64,000 bases of DNA from an uncultured Paraglaciecola sp. (GTDB taxonomy: Bacteria > Pseudomonadota > Gammaproteobacteria > Enterobacterales > Alteromonadaceae). The position numbers were made by a program, and so were the translations under genes. Below the pieces are notes generated by a model, which had not been told where the DNA came from, ran no database searches, and saw nothing but the letters and a program-made list of their open reading frames with translations. Location: NCBI GenBank assembly GCA_947498355.1, contig CANMKA010000004.1, forward strand, positions 1-64,000. Direction: 5' to 3'. Below are positions 1 through 8,584 of this stretch, piece after piece. Numbering within the stretch: position 1 is the stretch's first letter; the number at the start of each line of letters is the position of its first letter.

Positions 1-144
1 TGGCTGACCCTCACCACAGAATTTGAACAACACTTTTCAACCGCTGTAGGCAGTGACCACATGCTACAGCAATTCAAACAACACACCGACCATCGACGAA
101 TACGAGGGATGGCCAAAGCCAAAGTGCTTTTAAAATCAGCATAA
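1..144 (+). CDS. C-terminal end of an unidentified protein (cut by window start)
   Basis: An open frame enters from the left edge and ends at TAA 142-144, giving 47 residues rich in His, Gln and Lys (ends ..AKVLLKSA). No motif is recognisable in this tail, so no function is assigned. It could be a chance frame, but it is open to the edge and followed by a long non-coding gap, as expected at a gene end. Confidence 0.4.
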   Translation, partial: WLTLTTEFEQHFSTAVGSDHMLQQFKQHTDHRRIRGMAKAKVLLKSA

Positions 145-516
145 CCATATAAACCACCTAGTCAATACACCTCAAATACCTTGAGTCCACTCAAGCTGCC
201 TAGCATTCACCGAAAGTAACGAAAACCTCTGAAAAAATAGTGCGATCCGCGTTTTAAACAATTTGTTTACTGTTGGTTGAGTTTAAACGGGCCGAAAGAT
301 TGCGCTAGATAGGCTCTTGCCGTATTTTGTTGCGAAAGATTTTATAATGGCTGTCTTTTTTTTTGGTCTTTTTCTTGGTCTACGCTGTTAGACACAGCTG
401 TGAAATGACTGACGCATGGAGACCGTTCTAGGTAAATTAAGTCAACTGAGTTTAGTCGTATCTCTAATATCGTTGTGTTAGGATGAACGCCTGTAATTTC
501 TTATAAATATAGAGCT
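145..516. other. Non-coding gap upstream of the beta-helix gene
   Basis: No convincing gene is seen in these 372 bases. There is a T-rich stretch near 354-375 and the gap presumably carries the promoter of the gene at 517. The RBS in front of that gene is weak (AGAG just before the ATG). No clear terminator or operator was found. Confidence 0.4.
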
Positions 517-1863
517 ATGGTGAAAATTATTTTTTTAGTGTTTTTGAGCTTTTTTATTTTTAAAACACAAGCACAACAGTCATGTGATTCGATGGTTGAC
601 AAGACAAGCGATCTTCGGACTACGCTAGATTCTCAAGGTTATGCTTCAATCCCTGCTGGGGAATTGTGGAGAGTTGATGGACTTGAGTTAAAGTCGGGGG
701 AAAAGCTAAGTGGTCACGGCACTATCTGTAAATCTAAGTCTTCTTCTGTATCTGTTGAAGTAATAGGGACAGGTGTGACAATTGAAAACCTTACATTCAT
801 ACCTCAAACAGTATCTGGACAACCGAATTGTGATATTAAATTAGGAGAAGGCAGCAAAGATATTCGAATAATGTCGAATCATTTTAAAGGTAGCAGCTAC
901 AGTGCTATATGTGGCGCTGATGATAGTGCAGTAGGAGGAGCCCCATATATTACACCAGCAAAAGGAATTATGGTTTCAGATAACACTTTCACTGGGTATG
1001 TTCGTCCGATTTTTTTACATTCGGTTGACAATATAAGCATAAGTAACAATATCATTCGGGACACATTACGTGATGGTATTCGTCTCCGAGAAAATGATGG
1101 TTTTGCTCTAATTACAGGTAATCAATTTTTTAATATTGGTGATGGTGTCGTGCAGACGGATACGCAAGATGCAATAGATACTTTTTGGGGAGGTAACCGT
1201 TTAGTTATCACTGATAATATTGTAAGAACAACACAAAGTATGGGCTTCGATATTAAGGGAGTATCGCCTAATGCTGGTGATATTGGTTCTCGTAGCGTAA
1301 TCGTTGCCAATAATCATATTAGTGACACTCTTTATAGTGGAATTGTCTTACACGGCAATTTAGATACCGGTGAAGCCAACCATACTGTAATAGTTGAAGG
1401 TAATATTATTGAGGGAGCGACTCGAAACAAAACTTATGCTGACGCAGCAATCTGGGCTAAGGGAGCAATTAAGTACCTTACTATTGCTAACAATCAACTG
1501 CGTTCAAATTATGCGAGGGGGATTACTATTCAAACCAGAACAGGAAGTAATGATGGTACAGTTGTTGGTGTTCACGTAACTGGAAATACAATACTTAATA
1601 ATGGTGTGATTACAGCTCCAAGTTCCATTGGTTTATTTATTAATGGTATTCAAGGCGCAATTGTTTCAAATAACACTATAGGAAATGATTTTACTTTGGA
1701 GAATCCTTCAACTCGTTATGGTATCTATGCTACAAATATTGTAGATGGTCTTTTTAAAAACAATATATTGCGTTGCAACTCTACGAACTCAATTACAGTT
1801 AGCGGTAATAATGTGATAAACAGTGATAATATTAGTGCGAGTGTTGGATGTCCCTCTCCTTAA
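517..1863 (+). CDS. Secreted right-handed beta-helix repeat protein
   Basis: The 448-residue product begins with a Sec signal peptide (hydrophobic residues about 3-18, cleavage near TQAQ-Q). The rest is a long series of short strands with Asn-rich turns such as ISNNIIRDT, VIVANNHIS and VIVEGNIIEG, spaced about 22-25 residues. This is typical of parallel beta-helix proteins (pectate-lyase fold, NosD-like repeats). Such proteins act on or bind polysaccharide outside the cytoplasm, but no lyase or epimerase catalytic set could be picked out by eye, so the substrate is unknown. The gene is visibly more AT-rich than its neighbours and stands alone, which suggests transfer. The ATG at 517 fits the signal peptide. 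Confidence 0.75.
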   Translation: MVKIIFLVFLSFFIFKTQAQQSCDSMVDKTSDLRTTLDSQGYASIPAGELWRVDGLELKSGEKLSGHGTICKSKSSSVSVEVIGTGVTIENLTFIPQTVSGQPNCDIKLGEGSKDIRIMSNHFKGSSYSAICGADDSAVGGAPYITPAKGIMVSDNTFTGYVRPIFLHSVDNISISNNIIRDTLRDGIRLRENDGFALITGNQFFNIGDGVVQTDTQDAIDTFWGGNRLVITDNIVRTTQSMGFDIKGVSPNAGDIGSRSVIVANNHISDTLYSGIVLHGNLDTGEANHTVIVEGNIIEGATRNKTYADAAIWAKGAIKYLTIANNQLRSNYARGITIQTRTGSNDGTVVGVHVTGNTILNNGVITAPSSIGLFINGIQGAIVSNNTIGNDFTLENPSTRYGIYATNIVDGLFKNNILRCNSTNSITVSGNNVINSDNISASVGCPSP

Positions 1864-1914
1864 AAAAATTTTGAGTCAGGTGATTTTTAAGAGTTGTTAA
1901 AAATCGATAACCCT

Positions 1915-1940
1915 GACCCTATCGATTGACCCTATCGATT
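1915..1940. repeat. 13-bp perfect tandem duplication
   Basis: The unit GACCCTATCGATT occurs twice head to tail (1915-1927, 1928-1940), just after the beta-helix gene and before the convergent ATPase gene. A further partial copy (ATCGATAACCC) lies immediately upstream. It probably arose by slippage; no function is evident. Confidence 0.7.
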
Positions 1941-1970
1941 GCAGGATTGCAGCAGTTCTCAGCGAGCCTA

Positions 1971-3071
1971 CTATCTCGCTGTTATAATATATTTCACAAA
2001 AGCGGGATCACTAAACCGCCATTCACCATGACCCGCTTTGTAGACAATGTCGAGCGCACTTAATTTTGTCATCGCATTTTGTATTGTGCTTTTTGACGCA
2101 GAGGAACCAAACGCCTGCTTCAGCTTTTCGATGTTACTCTCAGAGTATGGATCTTTGCACTCTGTTTGAATGAGCTGAACCAGTACCGCCATTTCACGTT
2201 CGGTAAGTTTTTGAACAATATTTTGAAATGCAGCGACTTCAGCATCCATGATTTCGGGTGTAAAAAGCCCAGAACCTTTATTGATGTCATACTCCATGTT
2301 CAACGCCATTTGTTTTAACAGGTTTATAAATCGACCTGGAGCTGAATTTAATTGCATGAAGACATCTACTGCATCGTTTTTTGAAAGCTGCTTCCCATTG
2401 GTCACTTTTTTAAACGTTGCTAGGCACGCCTCAACAAAGCGCTCCGATAAAGGCTTGAATGGTAGGGTTTGTGCTGAGTCATAAAATGGTGCATCGGTTG
2501 ACGCAAAGAGCTTAGAGAGCGCATCTTGGCTACTGCCTGTAAAAACCCCTTTGACCTTTTTATCGCTGCGGTTAGCCATAAAGCTACGCAGTGCAGCAGT
2601 GAAGTTGGTAAAACTTTCGTCATTTGGTTTGGTCGCCAAATGTTGAACTTCATCAAGCAGAAGTAATATATCGGCCTTACAAGCTTCTAGTGCTGAAAAG
2701 GTTTGCTCTAAACTCAGCGCTTGCTCGGCGCTTTTGGCACCAACACCAACCTTAAATCCATCAAGGCCGACATCAAACTTGAAACCCACGTTATCCTTAA
2801 CTTGACTGGCCCATGTTTTCTTTTTGGTAATGGCGCTGAGTGCAGCGTTAATAAAAACTTGTTCGGGATTGGTTTTATCTTTCCAAAAATCGACATACAC
2901 GACAAGCATCCCTTGCTCTTCGGCTAATGGGAGAAGGTCTTTTAGTATGAACTCAGTCTTACCTGATTTACGAGGCGCAAATATGGTTGAACGATCAATT
3001 AAATCGTTTTTCATGCCATCAATAATCAGTGATGCAAGCTCGTTTCTGGGATAATGCCAAATATCATTCAT
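1971..3071 (-). CDS. AAA/STAND-type P-loop ATPase, isolated
   Basis: A cytosolic ATPase of 366 residues counted from ATG 3071. The frame extends to a TTG at 3089, but residues MNDIWHYPRN look like the natural start. The Walker A motif APRKSGKT is at residues 32-39 and a Walker B DILLLLDEVQHLA lies about 130 residues in, followed by a sensor-like FTGSSQ. The C-terminal third looks like a winged-helix domain. The layout resembles archaeal-type Cdc6/ORC-like or 'ATP-binding' AAA proteins and TniB/ExeA-like ATPases. No transposase or partner gene lies beside it, so its job is unknown; defence, mobile-element or regulatory roles are all possible. A perfect palindrome lies just upstream. Confidence 0.7.
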   Translation of the reverse strand: MNDIWHYPRNELASLIIDGMKNDLIDRSTIFAPRKSGKTEFILKDLLPLAEEQGMLVVYVDFWKDKTNPEQVFINAALSAITKKKTWASQVKDNVGFKFDVGLDGFKVGVGAKSAEQALSLEQTFSALEACKADILLLLDEVQHLATKPNDESFTNFTAALRSFMANRSDKKVKGVFTGSSQDALSKLFASTDAPFYDSAQTLPFKPLSERFVEACLATFKKVTNGKQLSKNDAVDVFMQLNSAPGRFINLLKQMALNMEYDINKGSGLFTPEIMDAEVAAFQNIVQKLTEREMAVLVQLIQTECKDPYSESNIEKLKQAFGSSASKSTIQNAMTKLSALDIVYKAGHGEWRFSDPAFVKYIITAR

Positions 3072-3099
3072 TGTCGGAAGTATTCCCAAGTATAGGGTA

Positions 3100-3115
3100 A
3101 ATAGTAATTACTATT
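3100..3115. promoter_or_regulatory. 16-bp perfect palindrome upstream of the ATPase gene
   Basis: AATAGTAATTACTATT is exactly self-complementary. It starts 29 bases upstream of the ATG of the minus-strand ATPase gene, and a related half-site TAGTAATTA follows at 3121-3129. The position fits an operator that overlaps the promoter, possibly for autoregulation through the protein's winged-helix region. The binding protein is not known. Confidence 0.45.
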
Positions 3116-3360
3116 AATTCTAGTAATTAACAGTAAAGAGTCAATGACTCTAAACCTTGTGTTTGGTGCCATTACCACACAGAAGGTGGACGTTCACCAT
3201 CAAAAGCAGACAGAGTTGAACTGGGACAGATATAAGTAGCTGGTCGTCAGGTCAAGTAAAACCAAATGCTTACTGACCTGACTTAACTCCCCTTACACTT
3301 TCACTAAGCTAGTATGCATACTTAAGCGCAGGATGTTGCAGCCAATGTTTTATTTATCTA

Positions 3361-5694
3361 TCACTTAGTAAAACTAGGATCAGGTGTACCGCTAAAGCAG
3401 CCCAATACATAGGGGTAATTGTCGGTAATATAGTATCCATATACGCCATCGAGTAGCATGCCATTGCATTCGTCTAAGTCGCCAATGCCGGGCACGTATT
3501 CGTAGTCGTCTCTAAACGCACCATCGTAATTGCCACCCGGTTGCCCTTCACCACTTGGGCGCGAGCCTGCTTTTAGACGATAGCTGGATGCGGCTTTGCG
3601 GACCATGCCATTACTCTCAAAATAAGACCCGAAGATAGGGTAGCCGTCTGCTGCGAAACCAATCACAGGCGATGCTTGACTGCTGTCGTCGGCAAATAAG
3701 GCAAAGGGTGAGCCATGATAATGATAGGTGCCATCTGGCTGAGCATGGGCATTGTGACTATCAACTCTAAAGCCATTGGCTGGATGCATAGGATCAAAGC
3801 GCCATGGGGTGGACATATCGTTGCACCCGACTTTACCATTTCCGATTCCGAAACAGCCCGCGGCAAGTAAATCTACTTTTACCCCGTTAAGCATAATGGC
3901 ATTGTCTACCCCTAAAGTTAATTCAGTGGTTTCGCTGGCTGTACTAGGAGAGCTAGTGACTTCAAATCTATCGTTTTGCGCCGATACATCATTTGGAAAA
4001 GCATCGCCCCCATTGTTAAAGTCATGATTAGGTATGGCATTTGTAGTAAATACACACTTATCTGTAACTACTGATATACTCAGGTCTCCCATAAATATCG
4101 AGCCATTATTTACATCGTTAACTGTGGAGGTGTACATCTCAACATAGTCGGCGCAGTTTTGGCTTTTGTTCGTTAGAATCGCATTAGTAATATCTATGCC
4201 ATTGGTGGTGGCTGGCGTGTCGTTCACTACTGTGTTTGCGTAAGCTTCTAGGTTTTGTCGTGCTGTTTGTACCAGCTCATCGCTGCTATTTATAAGGTTT
4301 GTACTCTCTGTAAAGTCCGACAATGCGAACAGCTCTTGGCTGCCATCCTGCATTTCAATCAGTTTGTAATCCGCAGAGCGCACTGTCCATCCATCGACGG
4401 TTGAAGATTGGTAGCCAGTATAAATAAAGTCGCGGCTAAGAGAGCTTTCGCTGCTTAAAAGGCGCGCAAAACTTTGGCTATCATGGATTTGCGTAGTATC
4501 CATACCAGCAAGTTCGGCAATAGTTGCGTATAAATCTGTAGCGGTTATTAAGGTATTTTCTCGGACATTTTGTCTGGTTACCCCTTTTCCGGATACGACA
4601 AAGGGTACAGCGACACCTCCTTGATAAAGGGTGCCTTTATTGTGTCCATTAGGATAAGTGCTAGTGTCTAGTACGCCTCTAGGTGTGCCGTTGTCACCAA
4701 TAAAAATAACTATGGTATTGTCTAGTACATCTTGAGGGATTGAGGTCAGCATACGGCCAATCTCTGCATCCATGGCTTCAATTGCAGCTAAATAGTAAGC
4801 ACGTCTATTGGTGTTTATGTCGTCGGCTGTGCCAGATAAATTGCGACTGTGTAACTGTTGTGGCGGTAAATGAAACGGGCTGTGGGGAGCTGAGTATGCA
4901 ACCCAAGCAAACCATGGGCTAGTTTGTTGATTGATCCACTCAAGGCTTAGATCAGTGATTTTAGTGGTGTGATATTCACTGCTGGTTTGCGTGACGCCAT
5001 TGGTGGTTAACTCCCAGTTAAAATAATCACCCACATTCGACAAGTTGCCTGCGTAATGTTCAATCCCTACTGTACTGGGATGGTTATCTCCAGCACCAAT
5101 GCCAATGTGCCATTTTCCAAATACTGCAGACTCATAGCCTTGTGTTGCTGGGTTGGATCCTAAATATGACTGCAAAGTTTGATGCTCTGTAGATAGATTT
5201 CCAGGTAAAGAGTTAACGCCATTGTTGATGCCATATTTACCTGTAATCATGGTGGCTCGCGTAGTCGAACAAGCCGGTGTAACCCACATGTTGTCAAAAA
5301 CGATCCCATCTGAAGCCAGCTGGTTTAATGTAGGCGTAACGGGTAAGTCTGTGCCTAGACTATATTGAGCCGAAGCATCTAATCCTTGGTCGTCAGAGAT
5401 AATTAATAAAATATTGGGCTGTGTGGTTACTGGAGAATTACCACCAGTAGTATCTCCGCCCGTACTACCGCCGTCTGTCGTGCCACCACCAGAACTATCG
5501 CCACCAGTAGTATCTCCGCCGGTGCTACCGCCGTCTGTCGTGCCACCATCAGAACTATCACCATCTGTCGTATCACCGCCTGTGCTGTCACCACTAGAGG
5601 CGGGGGTACTTGGAGCAGAACCTCCAGAGCCACCACAGCTAGCGAGTACAACCAGCGTGAGACACACGCAAATTACCTTCCAATTAGTATTCAT
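3361..5694 (-). CDS. Lipoprotein sulfatase fused to a C-terminal YHYH domain
   Basis: This 777-residue protein has a lipobox LASC with the acylated Cys at residue 20. A low-complexity Gly/Ser/Thr/Asp linker follows to about residue 90, then a type I sulfatase domain beginning NILLIISDDQG (metal-binding Asp pair). The formylglycine motif region is TPACSTTRA with Cys at residue 142, so the core reads C-x-T-x-R rather than the usual C-x-P/A/S-x-R. Downstream are IFIGDNGTPRG (metal ligands) and GTLYQGG, as in sulfatases. The last 200 or so residues contain GTYHYHG and GFAADGYPIFG, the YHYH domain signature. It is likely tethered to the outer membrane or periplasmic face and acts on a sulfated polysaccharide. 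No dedicated maturase is in the window. Confidence 0.85.
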   Translation of the reverse strand: MNTNWKVICVCLTLVVLASCGGSGGSAPSTPASSGDSTGGDTTDGDSSDGGTTDGGSTGGDTTGGDSSGGGTTDGGSTGGDTTGGNSPVTTQPNILLIISDDQGLDASAQYSLGTDLPVTPTLNQLASDGIVFDNMWVTPACSTTRATMITGKYGINNGVNSLPGNLSTEHQTLQSYLGSNPATQGYESAVFGKWHIGIGAGDNHPSTVGIEHYAGNLSNVGDYFNWELTTNGVTQTSSEYHTTKITDLSLEWINQQTSPWFAWVAYSAPHSPFHLPPQQLHSRNLSGTADDINTNRRAYYLAAIEAMDAEIGRMLTSIPQDVLDNTIVIFIGDNGTPRGVLDTSTYPNGHNKGTLYQGGVAVPFVVSGKGVTRQNVRENTLITATDLYATIAELAGMDTTQIHDSQSFARLLSSESSLSRDFIYTGYQSSTVDGWTVRSADYKLIEMQDGSQELFALSDFTESTNLINSSDELVQTARQNLEAYANTVVNDTPATTNGIDITNAILTNKSQNCADYVEMYTSTVNDVNNGSIFMGDLSISVVTDKCVFTTNAIPNHDFNNGGDAFPNDVSAQNDRFEVTSSPSTASETTELTLGVDNAIMLNGVKVDLLAAGCFGIGNGKVGCNDMSTPWRFDPMHPANGFRVDSHNAHAQPDGTYHYHGSPFALFADDSSQASPVIGFAADGYPIFGSYFESNGMVRKAASSYRLKAGSRPSGEGQPGGNYDGAFRDDYEYVPGIGDLDECNGMLLDGVYGYYITDNYPYVLGCFSGTPDPSFTK
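5441..5590. repeat. 60-bp tandem repeat encoding the sulfatase linker
   Basis: Two near-identical 60-bp copies (5441-5500, 5501-5560) and half a third encode the Gly-Ser-Thr-Asp linker after the lipobox. The repeat keeps the reading frame, so changes in copy number would only lengthen or shorten the tether. Confidence 0.85.
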
Positions 5695-5974
5695 ACTTTT
5701 TCCTCAAATCAATAACGCTAAAATTAGTCGACTAGCCAAAACTAAGGTTTAGACCAATCTGACAATTTGCTGTGAAGTAAGTATTGACGATATTCATGAA
5801 AAGAACTGTCAGCTTTGCGTAAAGGACTGCAAAGAAAGGTAAAAGACGGGTAGACCTGCCCCCCGATGTATTGGCCAAATCTAGTGTGGTACTGAAATTA
5901 GCCTGAACCTAGGCGTTAAACCTGTGTTAACGTACGCGACCTTTTTTGGGGTAGTGTTTTTTTGGGTGCAGTGT

Positions 5975-6646
5975 ATGTCTACAAAAAAGTCTGGGGTAGT
6001 AAAGTTAGATGCGGTTGAGTGGTTACAGACCCTAAACGACGAAAGCATAGATTTAGTGATTACCGATCCACCTTATGAATCTCTCGAAAAGCATCGAAAA
6101 CTGGGTTCAACAACTCGCTTAAAGCAAAGTAAAAGCTCGAGTAATCAGTGGTTTAGTATTTTCCCTAATAGTCGTTTTGAGGACTTATTCGAGCAAATTT
6201 ATCGGGTACTCAAGCCTAATAGTCATTTTTATTTAATGTGCGACCAAGAAACTATGTTTATTGTTAAACCCCTAGCAGAGGCGGCTGGATTCAGATTTTG
6301 GAAGCCAATAGTATGGGATAAATGCGCTATCGGTATGGGCTATCATTATCGAGCCCGCTACGAATTTATTTTATTTTTTGAAAAGGGGAAGCGTAAATTA
6401 ACCGATCTAAGTGTCCCCGATGTTCTTGCCTATAAGCGTGTGTGGAGAGGTTACCCCACCGAAAAGCCAGTGGCATTGCTAGAAGTATTGATAAAACAAA
6501 GTTCGTTGCCAAAAGAGACTGTGTTAGATCCTTTTTTCGGTTCAGGGGCAAGTTTGATAGCGGCAAAAAATTTAGATCGGTGTTATCTCGGCTGTGATAT
6601 ATCCGAGTATGCACATCAACATTTTGCGCAACGTACTGGCTTGTGA
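5975..6646 (+). CDS. Solitary DNA methyltransferase (N6-adenine/N4-cytosine, beta-type order)
   Basis: From ATG 5975 the product has 223 residues. It carries the catalytic motif IV DPPY (residues 31-34) near the N-terminus and the AdoMet-binding motif DPFFGSGA near the C-terminus, the order seen in beta-class amino-methyltransferases. The frame is open upstream to 5924, but the preceding residues are hydrophobic and unlike the family, so the internal ATG was chosen. The protein is small, with little room for a target recognition domain. No restriction gene is adjacent, so it may be an orphan regulatory or phage-derived methylase. Recognition sequence cannot be read from this. Confidence 0.85.
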   Translation: MSTKKSGVVKLDAVEWLQTLNDESIDLVITDPPYESLEKHRKLGSTTRLKQSKSSSNQWFSIFPNSRFEDLFEQIYRVLKPNSHFYLMCDQETMFIVKPLAEAAGFRFWKPIVWDKCAIGMGYHYRARYEFILFFEKGKRKLTDLSVPDVLAYKRVWRGYPTEKPVALLEVLIKQSSLPKETVLDPFFGSGASLIAAKNLDRCYLGCDISEYAHQHFAQRTGL

Positions 6647-6701
6647 TGGGCTTATATTTTTACGTAACCTGAACCCTAATACGCCAGTTTTGGTTTAGTA
6701 T

Positions 6702-7142
6702 CTAGCCTATGTATTGATTGATCTTTTGATGCCAAATTTCTGGATTGTCCGATAGCTTTATATGAACAGCGAGTAGCCCTTGTTCTCCTTCTACCCATGC
6801 TTTATGCCCAGATTTTTTGCCGAATAGTTGGTCTTGTAAATAATCCGCAGCAATAAACTGTTGACCTGCTGCGTAAGTTCGGCGGCTTCCATCTTTTAAC
6901 TCAATACAAAGCTTACCCTGACGGATAATGATCAGGGTCGGATCGCCAGCCACATGCCAGTCGCTTTGATAACCCGGTTCGCTGGCTCTATGACGAAAGT
7001 TCAATGCATCTTGTCTGTCACTGATGGCCATGCCGTTAAAGTCAGTTAGCGATATTTGTATGCTGGTAAAGATTGACTCTTGCTCCTGAGTATTATTAGA
7101 ACTGGGCTGGCTCGTGAGTAAATCAATTTTGGTCGTGTTCAT
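6702..7142 (-). CDS. Cupin-fold protein
   Basis: A 146-residue product from ATG 7142 (the frame extends to 7193 without a better start). The central part, DPTLIIIRQGKLCIELKDGSRRTYAAGQQFIAADYL, has the strand pattern of a small single-domain cupin, with Gly-containing turns but without the usual His metal ligands in clear positions. It lies downstream of the GST/NTF2/tautomerase genes on the same strand with a 140-bp gap, so it may belong to the same pathway. Function unknown. Confidence 0.55.
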   Translation of the reverse strand: MNTTKIDLLTSQPSSNNTQEQESIFTSIQISLTDFNGMAISDRQDALNFRHRASEPGYQSDWHVAGDPTLIIIRQGKLCIELKDGSRRTYAAGQQFIAADYLQDQLFGKKSGHKAWVEGEQGLLAVHIKLSDNPEIWHQKINQYIG

Positions 7143-7240
7143 GGGGCAATGTCTGTTTAGAAGATAAAAATAGATTGGCAGGCATGTTATCACTGTTTCA
7201 TATTAATGCGGATCGGTTATTTGGGGATGTTGATGAGTCC

Positions 7241-7276
7241 GATTAGCAGAACAAACTAGGGCTTGTGCTGCTAATC
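7241..7276 (-). other. Stem-loop just after the tautomerase gene
   Basis: GATTAGCAG (7241-7249) pairs with CTGCTAATC (7268-7276), a perfect 9-bp stem, starting 6 bases beyond the tautomerase stop codon on the minus strand. There is no U-run, so it is a mRNA 3'-end or processing hairpin rather than a classical terminator. Confidence 0.4.
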
Positions 7277-7282
7277 GTAAGG

Positions 7283-7489
7283 CTACTCCTGTGTCGCTTT
7301 GCGGATATCTGAGACAAGGTCAAACCCTATTCCCCAATTATCCAACGCCACTTCCTCAATCACGACAAAGGTCGTTTTAGGATTTTTATTCAAGACGTTT
7401 TGTAGCAATTGGGTTACGCCAGTCACTAATGCCTGCTTTTGCGCTTTGCTAACACCTTCATCGGTTATTTTGATGTTTACATACGGCAT
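7283..7489 (-). CDS. 4-oxalocrotonate tautomerase family protein
   Basis: A 68-residue protein starting MPYVNIKITDEGVS. After Met removal Pro is N-terminal, the catalytic general base of the tautomerase superfamily. Length matches the short 4-OT type. Its start lies 32 bases inside the end of the preceding NTF2-like gene, with a good RBS (AAGGA) in that overlap, indicating translational coupling. Substrate unknown; the cluster suggests turnover of an unsaturated keto acid or aromatic metabolite. Confidence 0.85.
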   Translation of the reverse strand: MPYVNIKITDEGVSKAQKQALVTGVTQLLQNVLNKNPKTTFVVIEEVALDNWGIGFDLVSDIRKATQE

Positions 7490-7865
7490 GTTTTATTTCC
7501 TTTTTTAAGTGTGTTGAACTGAGTTCGCAATACATTTTGCTCACTATTTTCCATTCCCCTTGCTCTTTGAGTAGCCCAATAAAATCGATGTATTGATGAC
7601 CTAGTAATGGGCAGTAGAGTTTTGCCATCGCTTGGTCACCTGTTACATCTAAGCTGAGTATTTGGTAGTGCTCCTCATGGCCTAGTCCTGCAGGAACCGG
7701 GCGAGATGCAACTCGTTCGAGCCATTCATCTAGGGGGCGTCGCAAGTTTGGGCTTTGCAACACCAGTTGCGGCGAACAGATACTAAGTAGTGTTGCTATA
7801 TCAGCATGATGCAAACCCTTAAAGTAGCGGGTTAATATGCTTTCAATTATTTGAAAATCTTGCAT
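7458..7865 (-). CDS. NTF2-like (SnoaL/lumazine-binding type) protein
   Basis: The 135 residues show the cone-shaped NTF2 pattern: an N-terminal helix segment (IIESILTRYFKGLHHADIATLLSI) and later strands GDQAMAKLYC and FIGLLKEQGEWKIVSKMY. This matches putative lumazine-binding/SnoaL-like domains that bind or isomerise small hydrophobic compounds. It is the second gene of a run with GST upstream (12-bp gap) and tautomerase downstream (overlap). Confidence 0.7.
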   Translation of the reverse strand: MQDFQIIESILTRYFKGLHHADIATLLSICSPQLVLQSPNLRRPLDEWLERVASRPVPAGLGHEEHYQILSLDVTGDQAMAKLYCPLLGHQYIDFIGLLKEQGEWKIVSKMYCELSSTHLKKEIKHAVCKHQNNR

Positions 7866-7877
7866 AAGGTAGGGTAA

Positions 7878-8489
7878 CTATGCGGCACTGGGGAGAGAAA
7901 ACCGCATCTTCTCTTTTGCTGCGACTTTTTTAAATGTAGGCAAGTCTGCAACATGTCGAATCACCCTCAGTACATTTTCTCCAAGAGGTATGGTGACATA
8001 GGGAAAAGTGTTCCCCCAGTTTGCATAAAGGGTAAGCAGGTAGTCTAAAACGCTAACTTGTTTACCTAGTAGAAAGTCATGTTGTGCTAAACGCTGATCA
8101 AGGATTTCCCATAATTCAGCCGTTTTACTTGCAAGTAGTGTCATTAACTGCGTGTTTTCGTTACTTGGTTCCATGGCAAAGTGTACGGTAAACATCTTAG
8201 AGTAAGCAGGGTGCAAGGTTGCATAATTGAACATCATTTGGCGATGAAACGTGATCTCATCGCATTCTAGATGAATATTGTGCTTTTCTATTAGGTACAA
8301 ACAAATAGCGGCTCCCTCTGTCAACACACCATCTGGTGTGTCTAACGCTGGAACTTGTCCAGTTGGGTTGATTTGTCGATAGTTCTCAACCTCTTGATGA
8401 TCGACTAGGGTGACGGGAACATCTAAACTGACTAAAAGAGCATGGATAGCGCTTGAGCAACTACCCGACATTGAATAAAGGGTGTACAT
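7878..8489 (-). CDS. Glutathione S-transferase family protein
   Basis: The 203-residue protein has an N-terminal thioredoxin-like domain (MYTLYSMSGSCSSAIHALL, then NPTGQVPALDTPDG with the cis-Pro, and LTEGAAICLYLIEKH with the glutathione-contacting Glu-Gly-Ala) and an all-helical C-terminal domain. The candidate catalytic residues are Ser/Cys near position 10-12. The RBS GAGGAAA is strong. First gene of the minus-strand group and divergent from the LysR gene, which probably controls it. Confidence 0.85.
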   Translation of the reverse strand: MYTLYSMSGSCSSAIHALLVSLDVPVTLVDHQEVENYRQINPTGQVPALDTPDGVLTEGAAICLYLIEKHNIHLECDEITFHRQMMFNYATLHPAYSKMFTVHFAMEPSNENTQLMTLLASKTAELWEILDQRLAQHDFLLGKQVSVLDYLLTLYANWGNTFPYVTIPLGENVLRVIRHVADLPTFKKVAAKEKMRFSLPSAA

Positions 8490-8584
8490 GGTGTTTTCCT
8501 CTTTGTTGTTAAATCTCGGTTGAGACTATACAAGTCATACTGCTGTTGATAAATTCAACAAAAAATCAAAAAGGGTATGCAAAA

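Noticed and set aside
5414..5752. 112-codon plus-strand frame rich in Pro and Val
   Set aside because: It is the antisense of the sulfatase linker repeats and has no start context.
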